A DNA stretch of 64,000 nucleotides from Hexactinellida sp. DTS-2022. Its lineage: Eukaryota > Porifera > Hexactinellida. The translations under genes and the position numbers were made by a program. The stretch is from assembly GCA_028753945.1 (NCBI GenBank), contig JAPNXP010000008.1, positions 1,612,001 through 1,676,000 on the forward strand, given 5' to 3'. This document shows positions 1-11,283 of this stretch, in pieces. The notes below the pieces were generated by a model. The model was not told the DNA's origin. It was given only the letters and a program-made list of their open reading frames with translations, and ran no database searches. Positions within the stretch are counted from its first letter, which is position 1, and each line of letters starts with the position of its first letter.

Positions 1-677
1 CCAAATGTTATGTTTACATTGTACACTTCTCTGTGTAAGGAACCATCTACAGTTATCTTTATTTACCTGAAACTGACTCTCAATATACCACAATTTATGT
101 TAACTATAATTTTATTGTATAATAAAAATATATTTTCCCGCATATTACCTTTTAATGTTTAGATATGTATGTACAGTACGTGGCACCGTGACAGCTAGAT
201 TCGTAGCAAATGGGAAATTGAGGTGAGTTAGCAAATTTCCAAAAATGGACGTAGTTAAGTCCATATTTCTATTTACCGGTAAATGGGAGGGAAACAATTC
301 AAAATGGGGGAGGGAGGGTAATATCCAAATGGCACTGGTGATAACAGTGAACTGTGACAAGTTTATCCCGTGGTCAGTCCAAAAATCATTTGTACTATGC
401 AGGGTTGGAATTTAACCCGGGTTAAATAGGTTTTGCCCAGCCCAGTGGGTTAAACCCGAGTAAAGCCGGGTTTAATTAGTTTAACCCGGGTTAAAGTGGG
501 TTTTATTCTCCAGAAACGGATTTTCCCAGTTATAGTCCTTGTTTTCAAATTCAACGATATAATTAATTATATAAGCGTGTTTATTGTAAGAGGTGCATAT
601 CAAAATCTAATACACTAATGAAAATCTGAAACAAATGTAGAGCAAATGACCAGTCAAACTCCACTGAACCTCTCAAT

Positions 678-1433
678 TAGGGGTCTCAATCCCGGGATCC
701 CGGGATCCCGGTCCATTTTAGCCCGGGATTCAATCCCGGGATTAGACTTTCCAATCCCGGGATCCAGATATATTATGAGTATAGCAATGATAGTGAATCT
801 TGATGTGAATATTATCTTCTCGCATGACATATACAGTCAGGTATGCAAATTATTAACAAGATTTCGTCTGATAATATGAAGATTTATTATTATGAACAAC
901 CCTACAGTCCCAATTTAACAACTTACATAGGGGTTGTATTAAGTTGAGTTCGCTTATTATGAAGTCTCTCTATTATGAACACAATTTTTGGTCCCTTGAA
1001 TGTTCATAATAAAAGAACCTGACTGTAATTATATTCTTTAATTCATTTTTATCGCTTACATTTCTCGGTAATCAATTATTCGTTACTTGTTCAATTACGT
1101 GTGGCTTTGTCATTAGGTGAATTTTTGATAACATGATGCTTTGTTTATTAACAACAATCTTGAACCATTTCATATAAATATAGATTTAAATTCCTATCAG
1201 GAATAATCAGAAAAATCTTAATTAAAATATTAATATTACTATACTACGATCTTATGCTCTATTTATTATGTAATGGAGTCATCAATCAATACACAATTAC
1301 ATTAATTCAACATATTTGCATGATTGGTCAAGTGTCAATAAATTATTTGATCAATCCCGGGATCCCGGGATTGAACATGATTCCAATCCCGGAATCCCGG
1401 GATTGGAAAAAGGCTCCGGGATTGAGACCCCTA
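678..1433. mobile_element. Nested hAT MITE with CCCGGGATCC-rich ends
   Basis: The ends are inverted repeats starting TAGGGGTCTCAATCCCGG. A perfect 8-bp target duplication CTCTCAAT lies at 670-677 and 1434-1441. It sits inside the 400-1976 element. The same insertion with the same duplication is present in the inverted copy at 18309-19064, so it predates duplication of the host element. No transposase coding was seen. Confidence 0.9.
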
Positions 1434-1475
1434 CTCTCAATTCCCGATAACAGGTTACCAATTTTGCTATTTTCT

Positions 1476-1574
1476 CTAAGCTAATTTATTTCGAAGTTTG
1501 TTCTGGACTAAACTAAAATTAGAAAATATCCGCTCAATAGTAGCAGAACTTACTGGTAGCCGTAGTAAAAGAAG
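1476..1574 (-). pseudogene. hAT transposase C-terminal fragment (copy 1)
   Basis: About 32 codons on the minus strand read as the end of a hAT dimerisation region: a serine-rich SSATIERIFSN motif followed by a basic KLRNKLA tail and a stop. This is the typical signature of the hAT C-terminus. The rest of the transposase is missing, so the parent element is an internal-deletion derivative. The same fragment is on the plus strand at 18168-18266. Confidence 0.75.
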
Positions 1575-2067
1575 GGCTAAGTCACACAACTTTGGATCTA
1601 CATCTTTGTATGGTTTATTTTATGCATAACCACCAAACACATGGTTTTACTTTTTCGAGAAAATTCTCATCGAACATATGTTGTGGAATTGTTTACTTGA
1701 AGCACCTCAGATTGTTGTAACTTTTAAGAAATCCCATTGTTCGTACCTCAGGTATTATCAAAAAACATCATTACGGAATCTCAATATAATACTTGCAGAA
1801 TAAGGATTTTCAATCAAAACAATTGACATAGCTAAAATTAACTTGATTTACAAGTACATTAGAATAAAACCCACTTTAACCCAGTTTAACCCACAAAAAG
1901 GTGTTTTGCCCAGCCCGGGTTTAACCCGGGTATAATTCGGGTTTAACCCGGGGGTGGGTTAAATTTGCCAACCCTGACTATAATACTATATACTAAATAT
2001 ATATTAGAATTTACTTGAAATATATCATGTAGTCAATCAATCTGTTGATAATGCAATAAGAAAATAA

Positions 2068-2142
2068 ATATATATCCAGATCAGGGATTCGAACCCATGA
2101 TCAACTGATTGTTGGCCATATATGCTAACCACTGAGATATAT
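2068..2142 (-). tRNA. tRNA-like sequence (SINE head or tRNA pseudogene)
   Basis: On the minus strand there is an A-box-like segment (ATCTCAGTGGTTAGCATA) and, about 30 bases further on, a near-perfect B box within a T-arm (GGGTTCGAATCCC). The spacing fits a tRNA. The acceptor stem could not be closed convincingly and the anticodon arm is ambiguous, so this is more likely a tRNA-derived SINE head or a decayed tRNA than a working gene. Confidence 0.5.
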
Positions 2143-2619
2143 GTGCTTATTAATATTAGTTTATATGATAGAATTATTTAAGTGCACGATATATTACCTA
2201 GAATTTCAGTTGCGATATTGAATAATGCTGAATCATCAATAATGACGTCAGTAATTGGCATTCTGAAGACTTTAGAGGATTTATTTCAAAGATTTTTCAC
2301 TTCTCAAATAATTCTATAATATATTAGCTTCATTTCAATGTATAAACTCGCTTTTCAATTTGCAACTAAAGCGCCTAAATTGTCAGTCGAAGCATCCTTG
2401 AGCCTATATTAATTTAGTCCATATTAGAATACATTGCGTGACAGACTTCGATTAGCGATATAAACTTTGAAACCAATAGGAATGCTGGAGTAATTTCGAA
2501 ATGTCATGATATTCAAACAATTCCAACTAGTCACTCCCGTAGTATTGAAAGTAAATATGAATTCAATAAGTGAGTCTGTCACGCAATGTGCAATAGTATG
2601 TACTAAGTTAGTAAGGTTC

Positions 2620-2885
2620 AAATCAACTTGAAATCAAAGCATTAAAAAAAATAGAGCTACGATGTATACAAATCGCCTGATTTGAGTTCAATATTGTTTT
2701 CTCATAGAAGCATTTTGGTTCCAATTACACAATAATTAGTGAAATAAGAAAAGTAGGATAGCTGAGACAAGCTCTCTGTTACAATAAGATAGCTAATACG
2801 TATGTTAAAATAGATTAATCAATATTAAATTTAATTTTTTTGTTAGGGGTCCTGTGGCCTAAGGGGCGCGAAGCCTTCAAGAAAA
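2620..2885 (+). repeat. Diverged repeat shared with 20090-20360, hAT-derived
   Basis: About 270 bases match 20090-20360 in the same orientation with substitutions and small indels. The last bases lead in frame into the hAT pseudogene that resumes at 4151 (PSRKDLAGPLL-like reading across the 2894-4150 insertion). The stretch is therefore probably the 5-prime part of a decayed hAT element present twice in the window. Confidence 0.6.
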
Positions 2886-3000
2886 GATTTAGCCACGGTT
2901 GTGAATCTAATCCAATCCAATCGATGTAAATTTTTTCAATCGATATCGATAAACTATCCAATTGATGATATGATCTGACAATCCAATCCAATCCAATCAA

Positions 3001-3685
3001 GGTTCAGGTATACTGTAAAGCACTTCTACTTAAGATATTTACCCAATTTACTTAGATTCTTTACAGTGGATATACTTCATCTTCAGGATGCCAAAAATTC
3101 AATAATATTGGCAAATATAGTTAGAGAGGAAAAAAAGCATATTTGCGTATAGATTTATCAGCAATGATAAACAAGACCAAGATTATTCATGATAAAATGT
3201 GTCTAGCTGGATGTAATATTCATTATGAGTTTAGGGATTGTGAATATCTACATTTTTATGGATTTCAAATACTTTTATGTGATGTCGACTTTCAAATGAA
3301 GATTTTCCTGATCCAAAATCCTGAAAACAAAAGAATTATTCATAATATAATAAATCGCTGGACTCATGAGTTGTATGTTACGAGATCTATCCGAACCCGT
3401 TTGGTTTTTTGATTCCACGAGCTAATAGACAAAATGACATCCCCCGCAAGTCTGAAAATGTTAGTTTTGAGATATAAGCTTTTGAAAAATTGATTTTGGA
3501 ATCTTTTATTCCAAGATTGAGGCGACCAAAGTGTGTCAAACTGGAAAAATAATAGGAATTTTTCTTAGAAATCTCTTGAGAGTACACATCGGTGTCCATA
3601 CAATCCAAAAATGCAATAAAAGCGAAATATTCAAATGGTTGTGATTTTATCTAAATTTTGGAATTTTCTACAGTATACCTGAACC
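3001..3685. mobile_element. TIR element with 4-bp TCAA duplication
   Basis: Near-perfect terminal repeats GGTTCAGGTATACTGTA face each other, and TCAA is found directly outside both ends (2997-3000, 3686-3689). The element is nested in the 2894-4150 MITE. It contains an 89-codon ORF (3143-3412) with no recognised similarity. The superfamily is uncertain: the 4-bp target recalls piggyBac-like TTAA specificity but is not TTAA. Confidence 0.7.
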
Positions 3686-3689
3686 TCAA

Positions 3690-4130
3690 TAATAGATAAA
3701 AATCATCGATTATTTATCGATTTTCAATAGATTATTTATCGATTATTTATCGATTATTTGTCGATTTTCTCTCGCTTAATTATCGATTACTTGTCGATCT
3801 CTATCGATTAAATTTATAGACTATTTATCATTTTAATAATCGATTATCTATCAATTATTTATGGGTATTTATCAATTATTTATCGATTATTTATCGAGTA
3901 TTTGTCGATTTTCTATCGATTATTTATCGAGTATTTGTCGATTTTCTATCGATTATGCATTGATTATCCATCGATTGTGTGTAAATTATTATGATTTATT
4001 GCCTTTACTCGCTAAATCGAAAAAATCGATAATCGATAAAATTCGTCGATAATTATCCAATCGATGAAGACTTTGGGCAATCCAATCGATACTAAATTCA
4101 GCAATCGATAATCGATGAGTTCTCTCGATT
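3690..4130. repeat. Degenerate TCGATTAT short tandem repeat
   Basis: Many imperfect units of TCGATTATTTA/TCGATTTTC are arrayed inside the 2894-4150 element. The small ORFs here come from the repeat and are not genes. Confidence 0.8.
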
Positions 4131-4736
4131 GGATTGGATTGGCAACCCTGGATTTAGCCGGTCCACTTCTTGAAAAGATATACGAAGAGGTCATGAAAAC
4201 ATCAGAATTAGAAGGGAAAAATGTTACTTTAGTCCAATATGGATGGAGCGACATACATAACACTCCTATTATTCCACACAGTGTACACACAGGTGAAAAG
4301 TCTTACTTTGTAAAATCTATGTACACTGGTTCAAATAAAAAAAACAGCAATATTGTGCCTCATTGGCAATTGAAGCATCGTTAGAAGCAACTCAAAAGTT
4401 TGGGTGTAAAGTTATCGCAGTTGTAACTGATAATGAGAAGAAAATGCAGTCCATGCGGTCTAAATTGAAATCAAATAATGATTCCCTTAAAATTTATGGT
4501 AGCATTTTTTAAATTTACTTGGTATGGATGTAACGCCTTCACAAGTAATAATCCGTGTGACAGAAATAAACAAATATTTTCGCAATCATCATGGACAAGG
4601 AGCCTTTCTGGCTAATCAGAAAGAATCAATTAAACCACAATTACCTGTTACATGCTGGAACAGTCAGCTAGAGTGTATCCAAACGTATTTAACAAATAGA
4701 CCTTTCCTACTAATTATTTTTGAACAGAATGAAGAC

Positions 4737-5044
4737 ATACCTGCCAACCAATTTGAGACATATCCCTGCACGAGGCCCCTATTTCCCCCTGTACATCCCC
4801 AAAATTTTTCTTGTAAAGGTGAAAACATTGGTTTATATAGACTGTACAGGGAATTACTGTATGCTCATATAGGAACAGATTATTTATACAAAACAAATGC
4901 TATATCTAGATGGTGTCGACATGTTTAGGTATTAATAGACTCACAATAAATAATTTTTCACTAGCTAAAAATCCCTGTACGGTCCAGCCAAAAGAGTCAA
5001 AATCCCTCTACTGTACAGGGAATCCCTGTACGGTTGGTAGGTAT
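4737..5044. mobile_element. MITE in hAT pseudogene
   Basis: The inverted ends ATACCTGCCAACC / GGTTGGTAGGTAT are flanked by ATGAAGAC and GTGAAGAT (6 of 8 identical). Removing it rejoins the hAT reading around the EQNED..GIETPIANL residues. The interior contains CCCTGTACRG motifs. Confidence 0.75.
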
Positions 5045-5169
5045 GTGAAGATGGAATCGAAACTCCTATTGCCAACCTCATTAACAATATAGGTATCTAT
5101 CGTAAAGCGAAATATCTTTATGACCAGCTTCAACCAATTGCAATATCTCTGGATAAATTGTAGGATGAC

Positions 5170-5657
5170 CAGACCTGGGGCTGATTACTAGTGAGTGATT
5201 ACGATTACGATTACGATTACATCCTTCAGAAAAAGCTTGATTATGATTACGATTACGATTACAGGAAATGTTGTAATCGATTACAATCGATTACAATTCA
5301 TTTCTTTACGATGCAATTACGATTGTTTCGATTAAGCCCCGGAGTTTCATGCGCACGAAAAATAATGCCCGTGTGCATGGGGGTAGCCACCAAGAATTAT
5401 TTGTAGGGGCCGGATATATATTTGGAGGTGCAATGAGATCAGCGAACCCTAAAACTATATCCTTATTTAAAGTTATTGTGGAAAATTTGGGGGGGCCTGG
5501 TGCCATATCTGGGGCTGATTACTAGGGGGTGATTACGATTACGATTACGATTACATCCTTCAAGAAAAGCTTGATTATGATTACGATTACGATTACAGGA
5601 AAAGTTGTAATCGATTACAATCGATTACGATTGTAATCGTAATCAGCCCCAAGCCTG
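5170..5657. mobile_element. Compound GATTAC-repeat MITE
   Basis: The outer ends are CAGACCTGGGGCTGATTAC and its inverted counterpart ending CAGCCCCAAGCCTG. A perfect 8-bp duplication AGGATGAC lies at 5162-5169 and 5658-5665. Inside are two direct copies of a unit made of GATTAC tandem repeats and TAATCGATTACA palindromes (about 5176-5336 and 5511-5650). They are separated by about 170 bases of unrelated sequence. Precise removal restores the hAT frame. Confidence 0.88.
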
Positions 5658-5954
5658 AGGATGACGAATCAAATATTGCAGATTCATGTGAAGCGTGGCT
5701 AAATTTACCAACTTAGCAATCATCACACCAAGATTCAACAACGCTTTCACCAAGCTATCATACCAATTCACTACCTTGCTGATTATATCTATTAGACGCC
5801 CATTAGTTTAGTATAGTTAGTATAAGTTATTAGTTAGAGTTTACCTAGAGTTGGTAACAACAATTTACCTTTCTTAACTGTGTTCTATTAGACTGATTAT
5901 ACATTCGTAACTCTCTCAATCACTTTCGTCACTACATAAGTTAAGAAAACTATT

Positions 5955-6148
5955 ACGTATGGCTGCGGAAATTGGAAGTTGAACATTCCACCCTCCAACA
6001 AGGTGAACGGATCTCAAGCTGGGAGAAATTCTTCCGAGAGGCCGGAGCCACATTCTTACTCATCCTAAATTAGCTATAGGTTTGCTTCCAGCGTATATTT
6101 ACCACCGCCTAGCCGAAAAAGAAACTGTTAAAGCCGTGATAAGCGCAG
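5955..6148 (+). pseudogene. Ty3/gypsy gag fragment
   Basis: Two overlapping frames give a SSWEKFFREAGAT-type helix and then HPKLAIGLLPAYIYHRLAEKE, a pattern seen in gag capsid regions of metazoan Ty3/gypsy elements. A frameshift separates them. The reading ends where another TE begins at about 6149. It continues as the pol remnant from 7490. No LTR was recognised. Confidence 0.55.
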
Positions 6149-7420
6149 TGGTAGATTTACCATAGGGCTGCTCGGGCTAAAGCCCTAGGCCCACTTCATT
6201 CTTAGGCCCAGTTTAGGTCAACTTGGCTTGGAAATGGGATTCGATTTGGGAGTAGAAACTAGTTTCCTCCGATAAAACTTCAAAATATAATGAATTTTTT
6301 CTTCAGCTAAACCCGAAGTTTCAATAAAATTTAGCAACACCAGATACATAAGTACTTCGTGACATTTTTCTCAATAAAAGTTATCTATCCATATATTACA
6401 AACACAATTGTTGTCTGCTTTTGTGTGTGTTACTCTAGAATTATTAGGGAAGTTAATATGCTCTAGAAAATACAAATTGGCATGCAAGGGTAATTTAGAC
6501 GTTCACAAAAGTGCATAAACTCAACCTTCCAAACGGCCACCCTTATTGATGTATAGTCAACTAAATATGTACTCATTTACTAATAATCACGTTTAATGAT
6601 TAAAATATGGACAAGACTTTCTGAGATGCGGGGAAATTCCCAGTTACGGGTAGGGGTGGGACAGAGCTCCGCATCCGTATCAGCGGAGCTCTACATGATT
6701 TCTCAACGCCTTACATCCGAATCCGCGGAGTTTAAAAATCTCGCATCCGCCTAACATCTGCATTCGCGGAGTTTATGAATCTTTCATCCATCCCCTCCCA
6801 ATTACAGTCTGTTCTCTCTAATATTCCACTTCTCCACATATCTAATAGTCCACTTCCTTAATTGTCTAACATAATTTTGTTATTCATTACTAGTTTAATT
6901 GCACAGTTTATATATGTAATATTGTTCTTCTCGAATAATCCATTCTCTAAGTCCATTTCTCTTATAGTCTACTTCAGTTAATGTCTAAATGGGGACCCTT
7001 TATCTATAGGTGTACTCTTAGTAAGGCCAGATATGCTTACGACTTACACTGTTCATACTCCATAATAGTCTGCTGTGCATTCATTTGTATTTATGTGGGA
7101 ATTAAACCTTGTTCGCCTAATCCCTGTTACATATTACGAGAGTCCACTGTATAGTAATAGTACTAAATAAAATATTGTAAATGAAAGCCAATAGGTTTGA
7201 AATCCGAATCCGAATCCGCGAAGTTAAAATTTTTGCATCCGCATGCACATCCGTATTCGCGGATGTGGAAAATTCGCATCCGTCCCAACCCTAGTTACGG
7301 ACACCGACACCCTTCGTTAAAAGTGCCCGGATATGGGGGGTTTGAGTGTATTTGGGAATAACTCATTAGTTTTTGTCCGAATCGCGCACAATTTTAGATG
7401 ACAAGGCAGCATAAAATGAA
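6149..7420. mobile_element. TE with CAGTGG(C/T)(G)GATTTACC terminus, inserted in gypsy
   Basis: This element begins with CAGTGGTAGATTTACCATAG followed by a short GGGCTGCTCGGGC..GCCC palindrome. Much of it is repeated in opposite orientation at about 14480-15164, including the stretch reading CTGCCTTGTCATC. A MITE (6651-7293) is nested in it. The right boundary is approximate, from where similarity to the other copy ends; no target duplication was identified. Confidence 0.6.
6651..7293. mobile_element. hAT MITE rich in GCGGA(G/T) motifs
   Basis: The ends are TAGGGGTGGGACAGAGCTCC and, inverted, TAGGGTTGGGACGGATGCG. The flanks are GTTACGGG (6643-6650) and GTTACGGA (7294-7301), 7 of 8 identical. 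The uninterrupted target is visible in the related sequence near 14600. The interior repeats GAATCCGCGGAGTT-type motifs near both ends. Confidence 0.85.
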
Positions 7421-8110
7421 GCACGCGTTACTATTTATGGGATTATTGCCTCACGTAGGAACTAATTTGGATTTACTCCTACTATTTGCAGGGTCCACGG
7501 AGTTTGTGCCACTCGATTGAAACTCGGGGGGAAGTGGAAATTCGCGTTGACGTTGTTAAAGGAAAAGTATTACACCATAAATTTACAGTATTAAGGAGCC
7601 CCGAACTCACTGTAATCCTTGGAAGGGATTTTCTCACGAAATAAGCCTCAACCGAGTTCGACTGGATAAACTACAAAGTCAGGTTATGGAACTTCTGGCT
7701 TAATTTAGAAGCCACCATTACTGGAGGACAAGCGCTGTCCCGCGCCGAGTTAGTATCGAGTACCAACTGCATATCGAATGAGCCCGTTACGACAAGTTCC
7801 AGAAACGAATGTATTATTAACCCAGAAATAGAACCTCGACAGCGGAGTGAGATTAATACATTGCTGGAATGTTTCGCGACGTATTTGCAGCGAACCCCAA
7901 AAGCCTAGCATTACTATGCACGGCAACCACGTGATTGATACTGGCAACGCCCCACCTATCAAAGCTAAGTGTATCAGAGTCTCTACACGAATCAAAGGGT
8001 AGATCAATGTCCAGGTAGGCCAGATGCTGAGAAATGGGATCATCCAAACTTCGTCCTCCCTGTGGCAAGCAAGGTCATACGAATCCAGAAAAGGATGCGT
8101 GATATAGATC

Positions 8111-9198
8111 CAGGGTTGCCAATCCTCCCGCTTTTTAGCCTTTATTTATTCCATCCTCCCGACCTCCGCCAAACTTTTTAAACTCCCGCTTTCTTGGAAA
8201 TTTGTCCTATATTAGGATTTTATGATATGTATAGGTAAAATAACTGATCATTTGTAAAAGTTAGTCTATATACCGTAATAATATAATATACGAGTTCCAA
8301 CTTTTGTTCTACTCATATACTTGTATGTTAAAATTCTATAGCCCCCTTATTATTACACTGTACTAATATTATTATGTTTTAATTCGAATTTGGAAGAAAT
8401 TCTTAAAAATATCCCGGGTGGCTTACATCAGCCAGAAAGTTGCAATACCAGATATGATGCTGCATTTTTTCTCGTTTAGTTTATATTGCAATCAATACAA
8501 CCAAGGGTGGAATAAGCTTTACAGCACATTTACAAATTTGATGGCATAATCGTCATGAAATTCCTCGAAATCTCTAGAAAAATGTCCATAATTGACATGA
8601 ACTTTTGAAGATATTTAAATCTGCTACATCTACGTAGTATATCTACTAAATACTACTTTGTAAAAAATTATAATTCAATAATATACTATCTCGTTTTGTT
8701 ATGTTATTGCATACATTGGGTGAATACGAGATACGCGAGAAGAAATTTAATAGATAGAACTTGAAAAATAATCGTTTTCCTAATTGTAGATATTCAAACG
8801 TAAAATTAATCAGATTGTATCGTTCTATTCATGATAATATAAATTCAAAAAAATAGCATATATTTTGAGTCGCCCGCTTTTCTACCAATTTTCCATCTTC
8901 GACCTCCCGCTTTTTTGGTAAAAAAACGCCAAAAAATGGCAAACCTCCGCTCTTTGGTTTTCAGAGGTTCGCATCAGGCTTTCATCCAGGAAATTTTTAC
9001 CGCGGTCCTAGATTTAGTTTGAGCTCTTTCAGTTTTCATTTTGTAAGCCTAGATTAGTCATGTATTAAGTCTATGGGAACATCTCTCGAAATTGTAGGCC
9101 TAGACTCGATTTTTGTACTCCTAGATTAAAATCCTGCCAAATTACGCTCCTTTATGCGCGCCCAACACGCCTGGATAACACCCTGGTTGGCATCCCTG
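8111..9198. mobile_element. MITE splitting the gypsy RT
   Basis: The ends CAGGGTTGCCAATCC and, inverted, CAGGGATGCCAACC mark the element. Both ends carry CTCCCGC-type subterminal motifs. It lies exactly between the pre-RT and the FDVDYRAIN motif. A TAGAT word outside each end may be a decayed duplication. A second MITE (8974-9185) is inserted near its right end. Confidence 0.75.
8974..9185 (-). mobile_element. hAT MITE, CAGGSTTTCATCC family
   Basis: The ends are CAGGCTTTCATCCAGG and, inverted, CAGGGTGTTATCCAGGCG. The flanks are GTTCGCAT (8966-8973) and GTTGGCAT (9186-9193), 7 of 8 identical. Other members are 30062-30246, 63678-63860 and a fragment near 49966-50012. Confidence 0.85.
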
Positions 9199-10649
9199 TA
9201 GATTTGACGTAGACTATCGAGCAATAAATTATTAATAAATTAAATGACTGCACTAAGAAGGATTCATACCCTCTCCCAGACAATAAAGACATTCAGGATA
9301 TACTTTAGCTGTAGCAAGTTCTACTCTTCTTTGGACGGAGCTAGTGCTTATTGGAGTATCCCAGTAATCGATGGCGACAGAGAAAAAACAGCCTTTATCA
9401 CCCCTTCGGTCAATTCAATTTTGTGTCATGCCATTTGGGCTATGCAATGCGCAAGCAAACTATTAGAGAGCTATAGACACAAATCTTAGGGGAGCTGTAC
9501 ATAGTATTCCTTATATAGATGACACATTTACATACTCTTCCTCCTTTGATAATCATATAACACATTTGCGTAAGGTCCTGGAATGGAACCGAGCAGCGAA
9601 TATGCAACTCAGATTAGACAAGTGCAAGTTCGCTTACAGTTAAATTGAGTTTCTAGGACATCTGATGACCCCACACGGTTACCTACCTATTCCCAGCCTG
9701 GTATCTAAGATAAAGGAACCTCTCCCGGCAAAACTGAAAGAACCTCGGTCGTTTTTAGGTTTAGTTAATTACTACAGGGGGTTCATCCCTAACATGTCCG
9801 AAATAACATTACCTTTATTCAGACTGACGAAGAAGGGTGTGAGATGATGGTGAGATGCAAATTGCGAAGGTAGTTACCATACGCTCTGCGAGACTCTTGC
9901 GAAAGAATCCGTCTTCCTCGCGTTCCTGTATGGGAAAAGCCTTTTCATTTGGAGCCTACCTCCAAATTGGAGGTAGACGCTTCAAGTGAGGCAGTCGGCT
10001 GGATTTTGTCTCAGGAGGATGCACAGGGGCATAGAAGGCCAATCTCTTTATTCTCATCTACTTTAGGCCCCCCTCTGCTAAAATACAGCGCCGGGAAAGA
10101 GAGGCATGGGCCATAGTAACTGCGAGTCGTAAATGGCGAAAGTATTGCTAGCAGCAGTGGAAATCGTAATTAGGACTGTCCACAACCCACTTGCCTGGAT
10201 GAGGAAACAGACGACCCCAGAGGCTAGTATACCCGATGGTTTCTCGAGGTCGAATTTCTTAATTACGTTGTGAAGTACCGGAAGGCTGCAGAAAACCTCG
10301 CAGCCGATCACCTAAGCAGGTGTCCGACAGGTGCAGACAACGTAGTTAACGATGACTTCGAGTACTTCGAAGGGAATGTTTACACGTTGAATAGGGAATA
10401 TTTAGATGGTCACGGTAATGAGTTCCCGGAATTAGAATACTTGTTGACCAAGATGCCTCTCTTTTACCACAACTATACCAATATCAAGCAAATACGGCAC
10501 CATTTCCTGCATCATTATTTGCATGCACTTATAGTTTATAGCCTACAACGTGGTGGTGAACAGCCCAGGCATCTAAAAACTTGGTCTCGGATGATCTCTG
10601 TGACATAGCCATTTCGGCATCAATTGAAGAATATTTTCAAATTTTGGAA

Positions 10650-11283
10650 TCATCCAAACTAAATTACGAAATAGACTCGGACTTGAGAAAACAGCTAAGC
10701 TTGTAGCTTGTTATATAAACTGAGAGGATGCCAAGAACTAGAGTGGTAGTAAACAGATTTTCTTACAATATTTCCTTATTAATTTAGAGATTGTACGTAG
10801 CTTAAAAACATAAATTTTGTTCATTAATTAGATTTCGTCCAGTTTTTGTCCAGGATGGTTTAAACCAGGTTTTAAACACTAAGTTTTATCCACACAGACG
10901 AAACCTGCCAACCCTAATCTATATACGAAATGTTTCGAATCATTATGAGCCCATTATTTCTGTGAAATTCAAAAATAATAGATAACAAATTTCTGAATTT
11001 GAATTTAGTTGGAATCGGTTTAGATGGGCTGGTACAATGGTTAGTACTGTTGTATGAGATTTCTACTACCAGGAGATTCTTACTACTTTGAATACAAGGA
11101 CCATGGATGACAAATTGCTATGAGATTCTTACTACCTTTGTTATTTTTTCTCACCTGTTTTCTCAAGATCTATTCTCAATATAATTGAGTATTAATTACA
11201 TGAATAACCAATTTATAAAGGAATAGCAAGAATTTAACTGTGATATTGTAATGGAATAAATTCCATTTACTAATAGAATTAGT
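10650..11283. other. Intergenic, no gene seen
   Basis: No coding was recognised. A segment at about 10845-10915 with GTTTAAACC/GTTTTAAAC motifs and the end GCCAACCCTA looks like one end of a hAT-type element. A similar GTTTAAACC..GGACAAAACCCTG segment is at 21609-21672. Confidence 0.5.

Larger units (their letters stand above)
400..1976 (-). mobile_element. Non-autonomous hAT element, copy 1 of an inverted pair
   Basis: The terminal inverted repeats begin CAGGGTTGG and continue into runs of TTTAACCCGGG. The element carries a nested MITE (678-1433) and, on the minus strand, the C-terminal end of a hAT transposase. It is virtually identical, in inverted orientation, to 17767-19342. Its own flanks do not match each other (GTACTATG on the left, ACTATAAT on the right), but they match the flanks of the other copy crosswise; see findings. 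Short ORFs of about 77 codons inside it are repeat sequence, not genes. The hAT assignment rests on the TIR, the 8-bp duplications and the transposase remnant. Confidence 0.88.
2894..4150. mobile_element. hAT MITE with TCGATTAT-repeat interior
   Basis: The terminal repeats are CAYGGTTG..AATC followed by AATCCAATCCAATCGA. A perfect 8-bp duplication GATTTAGC lies at 2886-2893 and 4151-4158. The element sits inside a hAT transposase pseudogene whose reading resumes on the far side. The interior is mostly degenerate repeats of a TCGATTAT-type unit, interrupted by a second element (3001-3685). Confidence 0.88.
4151..5815 (+). pseudogene. hAT transposase pseudogene
   Basis: Recognisable hAT blocks run in order: GW/WSDIHN with a following SYFVKSMYTGS strand; a VVTDNEKKMQSMRSKL stretch around the second catalytic aspartate (about 4420-4470); an EINKYFRNHH block; the WNSQLECIQTY block; an ANLINNIGIYRKAKYL block (5060-5110); a DDESNIADSCEAWLNL piece (5658-5712); and an IPIHYLADYIY motif near 5765. 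Frameshifts, stops and two nested MITEs (4737-5044, 5170-5657) break it. It is non-functional. Its 5-prime part lies left of the 2894-4150 insertion. Confidence 0.82.
7490..10640 (+). pseudogene. Ty3/gypsy pol pseudogene (protease, RT, RNase H)
   Basis: The order fits a Ty3/gypsy pol: protease end with VILGRDFLTK (about 7610-7640); a pre-RT stretch to 8110; then, after the 8111-9198 insertion, RT motifs FDVDYRAIN, a KTAFITP strand, VMPFGLCNA, a YIDDT active site (about 9510) and EFLGHLMTPHG. The connection FLGLVNYYRGFIPNMS (about 9755) leads into RNase H (EVDASSEAVGWILSQ near 9985; AENLAADHLSRC near 10300). Several frameshifts and stops make it dead. No integrase was found downstream in the same element, so it is 3-prime truncated or deleted. 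Confidence 0.88.

Noticed and set aside
646..1484. 77- and 76-codon ORFs repeated exactly at 18258-19096
   Set aside because: Identity reflects duplication of the whole hAT element and nested MITE; they run through terminal repeats and CCCGGG motifs.
5955..10640. Endogenous retrovirus
   Set aside because: RT and RNase H match Ty3/gypsy, no env-like ORF or LTR is visible, and the element is fragmentary.
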